A stretch of 64,000 bases of DNA from Salvia splendens (Eukaryota > Streptophyta > Magnoliopsida > Lamiales > Lamiaceae): positions 23,822,293 through 23,886,292 of the forward strand of contig NC_056047.1 of assembly GCF_004379255.2 (NCBI RefSeq), given 5' to 3'. Positions 1 through 12,556 of the stretch are shown here, in pieces. Made by a program: the position numbers and the translations under genes. Within the stretch, counting starts at the first letter, position 1. Each line of letters starts with the position of its first letter. The notes under the pieces are model-generated. The model saw only the letters and a program-made list of their open reading frames with translations, was not told where the DNA came from and ran no database searches.

Positions 1-2040
1 TTTAGTTAAATAGGTCACATGAAAACTTATAAATACATACCATAAGTGTATGAGCCGTTCATATTGAGAGAAGAGAGAGATAAAGAAACATGTAGAAGGA
101 AAGAAGTGATAAAAGAGTGTTCTCGAAGTTTATGCACTGCGCAGTCTCGATTTTTGTCAAAATCGAAGGTCCAAATGTTATCTGGTCGACTTGAAATTTT
201 AACCAGAGGTAAGAGACTTGTGAAGTTCATTCTGACTTAAGGAAATTGAATTTGAATAGTTAGATGTTCAGTTATGAATTTGTGAATGTGACTGTAGATT
301 CTGGAGATGTTTATTTCGTCTGTTCTGGAGTTGTGTTGATTATCCAATGCCTTCGTGTTGTTAAGGATTAGATATCATTGTAAACTTCTTGATTGTATTA
401 TTACCTTGGTGATAGTGGATTTGGTAGACTGGTGATTTGTTGATATTTTCTATTATCGCTTGTCATATCATATCATTGATTCGTGTACATTAGGTTCTAC
501 TATATCTTGCTTCTAACATATTCTTCCAAATTAGGGAGGTATGTTTATTTGTTGCGCCTAAGAATTAGGCAACTCTTCCTGCCATGAGGGAGATTAATAA
601 AAAAAAGACAGAAAAAGGGTTGAAATCTTTTATTCTGAAAAATTTGAATGTCTCGATATCCCTTTTGAAAGGTCAGTGAATTTAATCTCTTCTAGATGAC
701 ACATTTTTGTGCCAGCACAGGATTTTAGGAGTTGTAGGTTAATGTGTTTAATTGAATAGAAAAATGTGGGTGTAAGTATTAAATGAAAAGAGCAAGAAGT
801 CGTTGTTTAATATGTTTGAATTGAAGCAAGAAAATGTGGGTGTAAGTATTAAATGAAGAGAAAAATAAAGTTGAATATTTAATTAAATAGAGAAAAAATG
901 GTTGGATGTATTAATTGAGAGAAATTGTTATTTTATTGTCTTCTAAAATAAAAATGTACTCCATCCATCCCATAAATAATGTCTAACTGTCACATTTTAG
1001 TTTGTCCTATTAAAGATGTCAAAGGGTATACTAGAAGAGTATAAGATCCTGTAAATGAAAGCTCGACAAAGTCCAGACCCGACCCAACAGCCGAAGCCAA
1101 GTAGTTGCGGATCCAAGACTTTTGATTTGAGGGTGCAGTATTTAACTATAATGAATTGAAACTTTAAAATTGAGCAATCAATTTTCTTCCATTTTATTAA
1201 TTATAGATGTTTTACATCTTATTTTTATCATAATTTTTAAATTATTCTAGAGATATAAAGAAAAAGAAAAAATATACTCCAATTACCCAAAGGATAAAAT
1301 ATCTTGAAATCATTGACAGAAATATAAGTAGACTCCTCAGTTAATAGATTACTTTTCTATTTTGGGAAGTTCTAAGTTAATTGAGTCATTTTTATTTTTG
1401 ACAAAAAATAATTTTCTCTTTCATTTTATTCTCTCTTCATCTCTCTTATTTATTCTCTCTTCATCTCTCTTATTTATTCTTTCTTCTTTTATTCACCATC
1501 CATTTAACACACTATTTTAAAACTCCGTGCCGAAAAAAAATGTCTCTATTAACATGAATACTACTAACTTAAATAAATTATTTGAGAACATTCATGATAA
1601 CAAAGAGAAAAGTAACAGAAAAAATAAAACATTTAGAAATCATGGATAGAAATATAATACTCCTAATTGAAATACTCCATATTATATTAGAACATTAAGA
1701 GCATCTGCAATAGTGGACTAGCCAACGCCCTAGCCGCCGACGTGCAAGTAGGGCGCTCGGCTATTCCACTATTGCAATCGGCTTGCAGAATGTATGAAAA
1801 GAAAAGCTCGAGAGGTCATGCGTGGACTAGCGGCGTTAGGCCGGGCTTGGGCTTGGGCCGGGCTTAGATGGTCCTGGGACTGGCTGGGTCTGGGTATACA
1901 AAACGGCCTAATTGGAGCCCATCTCAACTAATGAGCTCAGCCAAGACCCACTTCGTTTCACGGCCAAATGCATTGAAATAGTCAAAATCCCTAATTCATC
2001 TGGAACGAAAATCGCGAAATTCTACTTTCCATATGCTCGA
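1..2040. other. AT-rich non-coding region with repeat debris
   Basis: I see no convincing gene here; the short reading frames have no recognisable domain. A Stowaway-like end (tactccatccatccc) begins near 955, and a stretch near 1380-1560 ending in accgtgcc-like text resembles the inside of such MITEs, with a direct repeat of tattctctcttcatctc around 1430-1480. The last 60 bases before 2043 could be the old promoter or leader of the TAF14-like pseudogene. Confidence 0.5.
1707..1775. repeat. hairpin, possible PIF/Harbinger-type MITE end
   Basis: The arms GCAATAGTGGACTAGCC and GGCTATTCCACTATTGC pair with about one mismatch around a GC-rich loop. The preceding ttaagagcatctgcaatag resembles the ends of plant PIF/Harbinger MITEs next to a TTA target site. 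A matching far end was not found, so the element may be truncated. Confidence 0.35.
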
Positions 2041-2042
2041 CA

Positions 2043-4957
2043 ATGACTGAAATTGACGGTCAGTTGCAACGAAATGCCAAACGCAGCGGATCAAAATTAC
2101 AAGAGCTTATGACGACGGAGATAAAAAGGTACCTCTTTCAACCCAATTTGATTTCCAATTTTCATGTTGTTGACAATTTATGTAGATTGTACGCTTCTAA
2201 TGTACATAAGCATGCAGTATTTATGTTGTATTTTTTGGTATTATGGAATTTATCCAACTTTAGAGCTGCATATGCATTGGCACAGCAAGCTGCATGGACG
2301 ACTTAGAGAAATGAATGCATCAGTGAATAAATTGCAGTCTCACTTTGAGTATATAGTTCTTACTCCTTTTCTGTAGTAACGGTTAGTTAAGGAAGTATTC
2401 CATACCTCGTTTTACCCTGTTTATTCACAATGTACATTCCCAAATTGACTACTCGTTGTGCGTGGTTTGGCTAAGGTTGAGGTGTGTATAGTTGAGATTT
2501 TGACTTGCTTAGGCTACCTCGACTTTTATTGTAAATTCGCGCGCGCACACACACACACGCAAACATGTTTTATGTACACATATAGTGCTATTAATCTGCC
2601 TGTCTTCTTCGTAGTTTCCCTGCTGTTGAATTTCATTTTGAGAACAAAACTGAAGCTATATAATTTATAATATTTATTATGTCCATATGGTGACGATCTA
2701 TTATTTGAACTGGACTCTTCTGCTTCTTGTAGAGGGTAAGATCAATAATCAATTTCATGTCATGTCATGTCATAATTCTTCCTGATGGTCATTATTATTC
2801 AGTTCCACGGTTCCACCTAAAAAATATTTGCTGATCATTTTCATTGAACTGGAAATTTGGAATTTTAATATAATGTTTTGCACAGGTTTTGCAAAAGAGA
2901 CTCAAAGATGTTGAAATCTGTGTTCCAATAGTTTATGGAAAAATCGCCTTTTGGCTTGGTAGAAAGGCCTCCGAGTAAGTTGAATATCATAGTTACATGC
3001 CTTTCTTGTCGAAGTTCATTTTGTTGGTACACCTATTAACCTAGTTGATGGTTTTGTCTGATGTCTTTGTTGGTTATTAGAACTCAGTCGCACAGGTGGA
3101 CTGTCTATGTCCGAGGGGCAAGGAATGAGGATATTGGGGCAATGATCAAGCGTGTTGTGATGCAACTCTGTATTTCAGTTGCATCCAAGTTTCGAACCCT
3201 GTTAGAGTTGTCGAGTCTCCACCTTTTGCGTTATCGGAGTGTGGTTGGGGTGAATCTGAAATTGTTCTCTCTCTTTTCTTCCACAATAATGTTTGCGAAA
3301 AGCTGTTGGACTTGTAAGTAAATAATTTTGGCTTTTAATATGCTTCTTCATTTCTCACCAGTCACCAGTATATTTGATAATGTCTTTCTATATTTTAGGT
3401 ATCACCATCTTAAATATATATGCTGAAAATGAAAGTGGCCCTTGCCCCTCAGTCAAGTAAAAAGCATGTTGTCGTGGAGACATACAATGAGATAGTCTTT
3501 CCTAATCCCTGTGATAGTTTCTATGCTCGTATCCAGAAGCATCTTGTTGTAATTGTTCCTCGACTTCCAATCATGTTAAACTAGCCCACTGGTAATGTCA
3601 TTACAATCTATTTTACTTCCATAATGTTTGTTTATCATTGGCATAATGGGCAACACTCATATTTCTTCCTACCTTTTCCGGTACCTATATAGAAGATCTG
3701 AATGAAAAGAAAGGTGATACCAAAGATAACCCGTTGAGTCAAATGGTTTATCAATTTGACTGAGACAGATGAACTGTTAAAACTTGTTGCTGCTCATCAG
3801 CAGGTAATACAAATGTGTTACATTTGCATGCTAGCTGGACCATAATTTCCTGATGACATGCCTGCAAATATATTTATGCATTTTCCCATGAATTGCCAAA
3901 ATGTCAGATGTTGATTATCAACAATTTTTTATACTGTTGTGACTATAAAGCTTAATTCCAAAATGTCATAATTGAATCATTACTCCCGTGTTTTCTTAAG
4001 TGGGCTGGGAGGAGTGAAAGAGACCATTTCCAATATTCGTAACTAAATTTTCATTTGTGTAATATCTTCCAATCTGCAATGATTTGGTGAGATGAATTAA
4101 TTTCTTTCTTTCCTTATCCTCTTATCCTTAATAGCTGCCTATCAACTAGAAATTCCAGATACTTATAACAGGTGCTTTAATATTAAAATAATAGTATATC
4201 TATAGATGAATAAATTTATGTAAGTTGCTCTGTATGTACCATTAATTTTTTTTAATTTGTCTTATGATATGGGTTCCATGGCATTTTCTACAGCAGTAAA
4301 ACAAATTTATTGCTTCTTCTATGGTTGATGTTTGTACATCACATGCATGGTATGATCGATGCAAGCATGAACTGAATATAGTTGCAATTTCAAAATTACT
4401 TAGAACGCTACATGTGCAAGAGGTGTTAATTTAATTGCTTTCTCACTATCGACATATAGTTGTGTCCTATTTTTAGTTCTGTTGGTTGATTAGTGATTAC
4501 TTTGTGATTGAAACTTTTGTTTTCTTATACTATCAAGCATTGAACTCATCCAAAAAGTGTCTTATTCTTCATTTATCGTCTCTCATTTATGCTAGCTGTT
4601 TTTTCCCTGTCTTTCAATTGTCAGTTTCTTGGTATTTTCTTGTGGAACATATTGATTTATGGGGACAAGACTTGAAGTAGAGTGCAGTTCTCCCCTTAGA
4701 GATGGGGATATTTTGACAAATTGAAGTTGTTTGTTGCTTTTAAAATGCTTATTTGTGCTGCTCAATTTAGAGTACTAGGGTTTTAGTTTGACTGTCATAA
4801 TCAAACATTAGTGTCTGTATTGTAGATTTTGGCATATTATGGACAAACCTTCTGACTTTGTCTCTTCTGTGGTACGTCCAAGCCCATATCATCAAGCTAA
4901 GAAAGCAAGATCATTGATGGGCTGCCACTAAAGTCATGGAAATCAGGTTCTGGTTAG
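2043..4957 (+). pseudogene. TAF14/YAF9-like YEATS-domain gene, unprocessed pseudogene
   Basis: YEATS proteins of this family read acylated or unmodified histone tails in TFIID, NuA4 and SWR1 complexes in the nucleus. Pieces in order: a first exon from 2043; [20 protein letters not shown] at about 2905-2955; [20 protein letters not shown] at 3093-3150; [16 protein letters not shown] at about 3210-3255; a VETYNEIVFPNP segment near 3475; a KKGDTKDNPLSQ segment near 3715; and a C-terminal VQAHIIKLRKQ segment at 4876 ending in a stop at 4955. Exons are still separated by introns, so this is a decayed gene copy and not a retrocopy. The frame breaks at several places: after the exon ending at 2973, near 3195-3205, at 3415, at 3457, near 3755 and near 4908. 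One intron is reduced to about 13 bases (tgtatttcag kept). The last exon lacks an AG acceptor. In Arabidopsis the neighbours of TAF14 are a SAUR and MSRA5, as here. Confidence 0.88.
2537..2560. repeat. CG/CA microsatellite
   Basis: A short run of CG dinucleotides passes into CA dinucleotides inside an intron of the TAF14-like pseudogene. Confidence 0.85.
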
Positions 4958-7136
4958 TGAACATGATGAATCATGGTAAAACGACTTGGGAATATACCTT
5001 GGACATGTACATTATGTATTAGCCTAGGGTGGGGAATTAGTGATAATTGCTATTTCTTATTCCTCATGCTTTCCATTGCATTTGGGATTTAAGAATCATT
5101 GTTATCTTGTATTAGAGGATTGTTTCATAGAAAATGTGGTAGTGTCATATTTTGTGTGTACAATATTGGAAAATATAATGCCTTGCCTATGTTCTGTAAT
5201 TTCTTTCAACAAGATTACTGGAGAGTAGTTGTACACGGGCATTTAATTCAGATTCGTTTCCTCTCAGAAGGTATAGTAGGGGAGATGTCTCATGTTGAAA
5301 TGCGCTTAGAGGTTTTTACCATTTTGTCTTTATAAGAAAACTGGTAGTCAAGAATAACATACTAACATGTTGCACATGCCAAGTTCGAAAGTCATTGTCA
5401 TTTCAATTATGTTTTCCTGCACGTAGCTCCTTGTAAAATTAAGATCCTTTTTCTGTTCTGGTCCTTTTTTGGCTCGAACTTCTAATGTATATATGTTGTA
5501 TCACTAAAGATGACCTAACACCCGGCATGGACCATCGACTGTAGACTGGTTTACACCAGACAAGTGTACTATGTCAAACTTTGTTTTAGCTGCTTTGTTT
5601 GGAATGTTCCCATAGATAACTTGCGTGGTGGAATGGGAGGTATAGAATAAGGCTAGCTGGCTATCTGGTCCCCAGCAAATAGGAGATATCTACTTTTCCA
5701 TCACCCGAAAATATACTCTGTTTATGGTGGTGCTTCTTCTGGTTAGGAGCTTTATTGCTTTGTATGTTTGATTTATTAAAAATTTGGTATTGCACATGGG
5801 TAGATATACCAGAGCATTTATCTTAAATCTGCTACTTCTGATGTAATGAGGACAAACATGCAATGGTACTTCATAGTAGGTGGTTTGGTGACTTGGTCCA
5901 ACTTTAATTGATGAATATGGCTTTTGTGTTTGCAAACTATTTTGCATCTAACCACCTGCCTTTACAGGTATCACTTTCGTTCCAATTAATAATGCTGGGC
6001 AATGCCCCCAGAGCACAGAACGCGCAATTATGGTATTGGTATGATATTTTGTTTTCGTTGCTTTCTCATGAAAAGAACTTGTGCAGTGAATCTAGAGTGA
6101 CTTTTGGTTGCGCTCTATAGTGCTTCTGTGAATGTGGTCGTGCGATGCAATGTTTCGTTTTTCAGGGTCAAAAGATGCTTTATTTGCATGTTGGTTATGC
6201 TATCTTGCACGAGTTTCGTGTAGGAGTTTTAATCGGGCCACCTTGCTTTTTTTTTCCTATGCTAGATGGCAGGCCAGTAATTTACTCATTTTTACATATT
6301 GTATATGAAAAATGATCAATACAAAAATGCTCTCAATACAAAATCCAGACTAAATCCTAATCATAAGATTTATCAATCTAATGGTCAATAATGCACCAAA
6401 AACACGGATGGTCATTATTAGGCAGTTTTATGTCATATTATAAAATTTGGGTTTGATATAATGTTAAGATAATTTTAGGGCATCCTTACTATAATGACCT
6501 AAAAATAAGCTAAAAATGACCTTCGTATGCTTGGTTCTGCGATTTTGTATTAAAATTGAATTTCACATTGATCAAAACCCGTGTGTATATTTCTTATTGA
6601 TGCCCATATAAATGATGCTCGAATTTCTGAAATGAACATAGGCATTAAGAAGTAGGTCGAAAAGGAATTGAAATATGATTAAATTGGTAAAGATGAAGAA
6701 GATGATCTAAGCCAAGAAATAGTACAAGATTAGTAAGTTTGGCCATGCATTGAATCGGATTAAATATGTCGGTAAGCAATTAATATCATCATCAATTATT
6801 GATGTTTTATAGTAAGTAGGAACTTAAATGAAATGGTACATTATATGTTACTTGAGTCCAAAAATAGAAATTGAAATAAGGTTGTTCCCTCTTAAAAAGA
6901 GGCGTGATTCATTCATATACAAGCATTTCCTTTTGTAGAAATCAGGGGAATATAGACGATTGAGCTTTTGGTTAATTAGTTTGATATGATATTACTCACA
7001 TATCTAGAAACGGTATGATTGCAAATTTCAAATGATCAATAATCCAAATCAATTTTTATATCTTATATTAGGATGGTTTCTGCCATAACTCATAACTATG
7101 TATACAAAGATTTGTACATAACTGTAAATTTTACTA
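4958..7136. other. non-coding AT-rich region
   Basis: No gene is recognised. Around 6310-6595 the two ends (tgatcaatac... and ...cacattgatca with aatacaaaat on each side) form a loose inverted repeat, which may be an old non-autonomous transposon. Confidence 0.4.
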
Positions 7137-7437
7137 TTCTCTCCGTCCTTAATAATTTGTTATCATTTGACGGTACTAATTTGTCATCATTTGACTAGTA
7201 CGAGTTTTAAGTTTTAAGAAATGTAATAAAAAGTTAGTTGAAAAAGTTAGTGAAATGTGAGTCTTATTTTTATATATTAGTTTTATAATAATGTGAGTGA
7301 GAATGCATCAGTGGAATGCGAGATTCACTACCAAAAATAGTAAACGTGTACCAAAAATAGTAAATGTGAAATGTGATAATTTTAGGAGACAATAAAAATG
7401 GAAATAAGTTGCAAATTTTCGGGGGCGGATGGAGGAG
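7137..7437. mobile_element. Stowaway-like MITE
   Basis: The left end ttctctccgtcc and the right end ggatggaggag are inverted, with a TA dinucleotide on both sides. There is no coding potential. Confidence 0.75.
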
Positions 7438-8034
7438 TAATTTGTTTTCGGTGAACTCTAGAAATGAAAAATATTTAGTAAATATTGGAAGCTTGTTTAA
7501 TTCACTATTATTGGGTTAGACAATCTCATTACAACTTACAAGACTATTCAAGATTTGAATTTAAATTTATAGTAATTAATAATATATTTATATATTAATA
7601 ATAAACAGTACATATAGTAGTGGGAATATGAAAGAAACGATGAAGGCTTTCGAAAGGACAATTTGATTTATTTCTATTTTATTTCATTTCATTGAATCCC
7701 TTGAATAGTGCATACGTTATCCTCTTTTTGGCTATTCAACATATAACAAGTTTGGGCAATCTATGTCTATTTGCCTCAATATTATTCAATGTAGACATAT
7801 TAAATGATTGTACAATAAATGATATAAATTAATACACAATTACTATACATGTAACAAACATTGATGGTGTGATAAGAGATAGTTCTTTCAATTATTAGGA
7901 ATAAAAATAACTAAAAATAATCTAGAGTCTACTTCTTCGACTATGACTTGTATCTTTAATTTTTTTTAAGCTATTCAAGAAAAAAGATTGTCGTTTAATA
8001 GAGCTCCAACTAATTGAGTTTCTGAAATATAGTA

Positions 8035-8290
8035 CTCCCCTCCATCCCACAATAATTATCACTATTTTCCATTTTGGTCCGTCCCACAATAACTGTCACA
8101 CTTCATTTTTACCATAAATGGTGAATAGGTTCTACATTCCACTAATTCACTTCACTCACATTTTATTATAAAATTAACCAATATAAAAAGTGGGTCTCAC
8201 ATTCCACTAATTTTTCCAACCAACTTTTCTTTATATTTCTTAAAACTCATGCCCACAATAAGAGTGACAATTATTGTGGGACGGAAGGAG
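8035..8290. mobile_element. Stowaway-like MITE
   Basis: The ends ctcccctccatcccacaata and tattgtgggacggaaggag form a terminal inverted repeat that continues inward (taattatcac / gtgacaatta). TA flanks both sides. Confidence 0.88.
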
Positions 8291-8431
8291 TATCCTCGTG
8301 TCATAATTATCAGTAGAGGTCATTTGAAAATTTTATTTAGGGTATTGTAAATAAAGACAAATTATAAGGATTTTAGATGAATTTTTTTTGAGATGCCCTT
8401 GTGCTTGTGATGGTGAGACACTTGAAAAATA

Positions 8432-8693
8432 CTCCCTCCGTCCCCCAAATTTTGTCATAGTTTGACCGGCACGAGTTTTAAGAAATATAATGAAAAGTAG
8501 GTTGAAAAAAATGGTAGAATGTGGGTCTTACTTTTAAAGTATTAGTTTTATAATAAAATGTGAGTGAAAATAAGTTAGTGGAATGTGGGGTCAATTACCA
8601 AAATTGGTAAAAAAGTGAAACGTGACAAATTTTGTAGGACGGACAGAAATGGAAAAATGGAAAAATGTGATAAAATTTTAGGGACTAAGGGAA
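8432..8693. mobile_element. Stowaway-like MITE, AAATTTTGTCA subfamily
   Basis: It starts ctccctccgtcccccaaatt and ends with taaaattttagggactaagg, between TA dinucleotides. Its interior matches the MITE at 10200-10453. Confidence 0.85.
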
Positions 8694-8862
8694 TAATATT
8701 TTATTCTTTGTTCATTCTATCCATTATCAAATACAAGTAATAGAAGATGGTGATTGTAATTTCAAATTTACAAATTCAACAATAGTAATATTCATTTGTC
8801 ATAATTAAGCCTTTGAACACGAATAACGACTAATTAGTAACTTCATGATATTTAAAAAAATA

Positions 8863-9037
8863 CTTCCTCCATTCCATGTTAATTAAACCATTTATCTATT
8901 TTGAAAAGTACTAATATTCACCATTCATTTAACAAACTATTTTTAATCTCTCTTACTTTATTCACTATTCATTTAACAAACTATTTTTAATCTCTGTGTC
9001 AAAAAGAAGTACATCAATTAACAAAGAACGGAGAGAG
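8863..9037. mobile_element. Stowaway-like MITE
   Basis: The ends cttcctccattccatgttaa and ttaacaaagaacggagagag are inverted and flanked by TA. Inside, a phrase around tcatttaacaaactattttt is repeated twice. It lies about 290 bases upstream of the SAUR start codon. Confidence 0.75.
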
Positions 9038-9237
9038 TAGCAGTAAGGTGGGAAATCAAAAATTAAACATTGGATGGCCCAATTGTTCTGTTGAACGGAA
9101 TAATGTGGGGTTACTTAAGGAGTGGTTGATGACCTCTCAACATGGTTTCTTAAAAAAAACACCCATGCAACAATTAGTTCTTTGCCCCCACACTCCACAT
9201 GTTTTTGCTTTTTCCATATTTCTTTTCTCATTTTCCC

Positions 9238-9249
9238 ATATATATATAT
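9238..9249 (+). promoter_or_regulatory. probable TATA box of the SAUR gene
   Basis: The run catatatatatat lies about 80-90 bases before the SAUR ATG, a suitable distance for a TATA box with a short leader. No TGTCTC auxin-response element was noticed between it and the MITE at 8863-9037. Confidence 0.4.
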
Positions 9250-9327
9250 CTGTAGGCCGTTCATTTTCTCCCCATCACATAATTCATTTCAAATAATATC
9301 AAGCCAAAAACAAAAGAAAAAAAAGAC

Positions 9328-9618
9328 ATGGCTATATGGAAAACAAACAAGAGCTCCTCTAATCCTACTACCGCCGCCGCCGTATCCCTCAAGTGCTCGA
9401 GCTTTGGGAGGAGGAACGATGTCCCAAAAGGCCATTTTGCAGTCTACGTGGGTGAAAGTAGAACCAGATATATCGTTCCTATTATATTTCTTGAAAATTC
9501 ATTGTTCCAAAGATTATTGCAAAAGGCCGAAGAGGAGTTTGGCTTTCAACATGATATGGGATTAACCCTTCCTTGTGATGAACAAGATTTTTGCTCTTTG
9601 GTTGCCATGATTAGATGA
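9328..9618 (+). CDS. SAUR family protein (SAUR10-like)
   Basis: This is a single-exon frame of 96 residues, the usual size and structure of SAUR genes. SAUR proteins inhibit PP2C.D phosphatases and so activate plasma-membrane proton pumps and promote cell expansion. The conserved core is present: [12 protein letters not shown] at about residues 30-41, [20 protein letters not shown] at about 45-64, then [19 protein letters not shown] and a final LVAMIR. The N-terminal 28 residues are Ser/Thr/Ala-rich and variable, as is normal. The start was chosen because the only upstream in-frame sequence is non-coding and the length fits the family. The gene looks intact. Its position between a TAF14-like pseudogene and an MSRA5-like gene matches Arabidopsis SAUR10, which supports orthology, but I assign no symbol because the SAUR family is large. 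Confidence 0.93.
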   Translation: MAIWKTNKSSSNPTTAAAVSLKCSSFGRRNDVPKGHFAVYVGESRTRYIVPIIFLENSLFQRLLQKAEEEFGFQHDMGLTLPCDEQDFCSLVAMIR

Positions 9619-10199
9619 TTAGGGTTTGTTTAGAGTTTGATTATGTTTTCACACAATTGTTGATTAATTATTCTTACTAGTTATGGCTATGTCTTAACAT
9701 CCCTTTACTTGCCATTCAAGGCTTAATTTGTGTACATGCTTAAACTATATATCTATCTATGTACGATTGGAAGGTTGAGTCAAAGTTTTCATTTCTATAA
9801 GATAACTACGTCCATTTATAGTTAAAAATATAATCTATATTACTTCGATTTTCAAATAAACCCATTGCAAATTATTTTTGTTCAATTCGAATTAGAATTT
9901 AATATTTGAATGTTCTATTTTTTTTGTTTATTAACATTTTCTATTTGATTATGTAAATGATGTGATCTTAGGTTCAATGCTAACTAAATTTATATTCCTC
10001 AAACCTTTTGTTATCGAGCTTTTGAAAATTAAAGAATTACGCTTGTTTTAATATTTACTACTTTTTAATTTAGGTAACTTAAATTTTTAAAAAATACTGT
10101 AGTATTTTTTAACGTAGGAATTGGTCAATCAGTTTTGTAAATTACATCGAATAATTGGTTTGCACATCAAGCGAATATTGTTGTAAGCACAAATGAATA
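9619..10199. other. SAUR 3' flank, AT-rich
   Basis: The first part should hold the SAUR 3' untranslated region. No canonical DST mRNA-instability element could be recognised with confidence. The rest is AT-rich with no feature seen. Confidence 0.5.
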
Positions 10200-10453
10200 A
10201 TCCATCCGTCCCCCAAATTTTGTCACAGTTTGACCAGTCACAGATTTTAAGAAATGTAATGGAAAGTGAGTTAAAAAAGTTGGTAAGACGTGGGTCTTAC
10301 TTTTAAAGTATTAGTTTTATAATGAAATGTGAGTGAGAATAAGTTAGTGGAACGTGAGGTCTACTACAAAAAATGGTAAAAAGTGAAATATGACAAATTT
10401 TGTGGGATGGATTGAAATGAAAAAATGTGACAAAATTTCAGGGATTGAGAGAG
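10200..10453. mobile_element. Stowaway-like MITE, AAATTTTGTCA subfamily
   Basis: It begins atccatccgtcccccaaatt, ends caaaatttcagggattgagagag and is bounded by TA. It is a close relative of the MITE at 8432-8693 in both ends and interior. Confidence 0.82.
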
Positions 10454-11050
10454 TACTAAATAAGACGGATTAGAAATTAATTTAAATATTAATTGCTGTT
10501 TAATTCTCTTAATACTAATAATTCGTATGCATCATCAAAGATTAATAATTTAATACTAATAATTCAAAATGGATCCCAGTTCTTGTCATTTATCTATGTA
10601 ATCATTTTCGTATTAAATACTACATTCTTATATATTAATTTTTTTAAAAGAATAATTATTATTTAAATAATAACTTTGGAAATTGTGAGTATAAAATTAT
10701 ATCTATTAGATTTCTTAATTACCCTTAATAGTCAAAATTTAAAATAATATGACAAAATTAAATATAACATGACAACAAACGACATGATTTTAGAAAAATA
10801 GTTGTATTTTAAGTAACACTGCAAATATTATGACGTCATTTTCTTATCACATTGTTTTTCAGTTTTGATTATGCTGGACAATTGAGAAACAATTACTAAA
10901 TAATTATAATTTTATATTTATTTTTAAAGTTATGGGGCTCAATAGAAATAATGAAAAATTAGAATTTAAACGATAATTATCTCTTTATTAAAATGTAATT
11001 TTGTTTCCTCTATATATATAATATATGAGTTGTGATCAATGTCGAACTCT
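10454..11050. other. AT-rich intergenic sequence
   Basis: Nothing beyond A/T-rich sequence and a short tatatatataatata run near 11011 was recognised. Confidence 0.5.
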
Positions 11051-12114
11051 TCTTAAAGACCGAACTAGAGACCAAATTAGGGCCCTCCATTTTCTTAATC
11101 TCGTGGTTAGGTTTAATTTACAATTAATTTAATATTTTATTCAATAAAAACTTGCTGGAGCGCGAAGCGGCGACGCCTCCTGGTTGTTGAGGCAGTCGCG
11201 ACTCCACAACAGCGCCGGTGAGCTGCAGCACCAGCAACTCCGGGATGACACGGCGTAGCCGAGACATGGAGAGACCGAGGAATTAGTAGCAGCAACGAGC
11301 CAAACCGTGAGGTGCGACGACAAAGACTGTTCGGAACTGCAACATCAGTGACATTGTGTAGCCGACGGCTGGAGTCCAACGGACGGTGAGAATCGGGCGA
11401 CAATTTGTGAGCGGCTGATGCCGACGTGAGTGAGGAGAGCCGCGGAGGTGGGAATCGGCACTGATTTGGCGGTGAGAGCCGAGAGGAGGCGACGAGAGAT
11501 TTAGGGTTACGATTTGGGGGAAATGAGTCGGCGGCTTGGGAGTGTGGACCGACGGCGTGACTTCGCCGGTGTGAGGACGCCGGAAGGGGGTCGACGGCTT
11601 TCTTCCATTAGGGAGGTCCGATTTTGGAGAATTGGGGGAGAAGTGAGGTGAAGATATCCCAATGAATTATATTCACTAAATAATGAACTAAATGAACGTA
11701 TGTTATGAAGTAATTTTGACATGTTATTGAAATACATTAATGTTACAACAAAATTTAGTGTTAAACGTTAGTAATGAAGTATTAATGAACTATATTCAAT
11801 AAATAATGAACCAAATGAACGTTAGTAATGAAGTAAATATGACATTTTATTGAAATACAATGTTAAATGTGTTAAACGTCAAGCAGGAGTAATGAACTTA
11901 TTACTTCATTAAGTCATGCTATTACTTCATTCCATTAGTTTATTACTTCATTCCATTAGTTTATTACTTCATAATGTGTTATGATATAATTATCTTTCAG
12001 TTGAAGTAAATTCGGTATGTAAAGAATGGAAAAAATAACACAACATCAGTCCATCTAATCCTTCAAAAACAAGATCTAATGGTCCTAATTTGGTCTCTAG
12101 TTCGGTCTTTAAGA
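11051..12114. mobile_element. non-autonomous TIR element with GC-rich core
   Basis: The left end TCTTAAAGACCGAACTAGAG and the right end read on the other strand are identical over about 30 bases, extending through ACCAAATTAGG. No clear target duplication was found, so the superfamily is unassigned (MULE-like is possible). About 11150-11630 is strikingly GC-rich compared with the rest of the element and contains overlapping open frames on the minus strand with no recognised domain, which suggests a captured gene fragment. The right half is AT-rich and internally repetitive. Confidence 0.65.
11661..11880. repeat. two-copy tandem repeat of about 123 bp
   Basis: The phrase aatgaaYtatattcaYtaaat begins at 11661 and again near 11784, and both copies continue with taatgaacYaaatgaacg and gaagtaa. 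Shorter repeats of attacttcattccattag follow near 11930-11970. Confidence 0.75.
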
Positions 12115-12149
12115 CTGGATTTGTGAATAATGAGACTCTATAATATATA

Positions 12150-12350
12150 CTCCATCCGTCCCATTAAATATGTAACCTTTGCTTTTCGGCACATGATTTT
12201 ATGTAGTGTTATTTTGTGAGTTAATGAAGAGAGAGTAAAGTAAGAGAGAAGAAAAAGTAGAGAGAGTATTGTTTCCATTTTTAAAAATGTTTCATTTTTA
12301 ATGGGACAAATCAAAAGGAAAACGTTTCGTTTCTAATGAGACAGAGGGAG
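12150..12350. mobile_element. Stowaway-like MITE
   Basis: The ends ctccatccgtcccattaaa and tttctaatgagacagagggag are inverted with TA on both sides. Confidence 0.8.
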
Positions 12351-12556
12351 TATATGTGATAAAAAATTTTATTTAGTTAGATATATAATTGCCAGATTGC
12401 CATTAATTAGTCGTTTAGATGTTAATGTCACGCTAAAGGATTCACAATATAATAAAATTATTCACAAATATAATCAAAATCCTAAACTACATTGACCCTC
12501 ACCTTGCATCACACACCATAGCTAAATAAATGTTAGAGATACACTAATCTCTGATG

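Noticed and set aside
5690..6120. Short overlapping frames between the TAF14-like pseudogene and the SAUR gene
   Set aside because: No domain, no splice-consistent extension, and AT-rich composition like the surrounding non-coding DNA.
11137..11403. Protein-coding gene on the minus strand
   Set aside because: Overlapping frames of arginine/serine-rich low complexity inside a TIR element, with no start context or domain; treated as captured or non-coding DNA.
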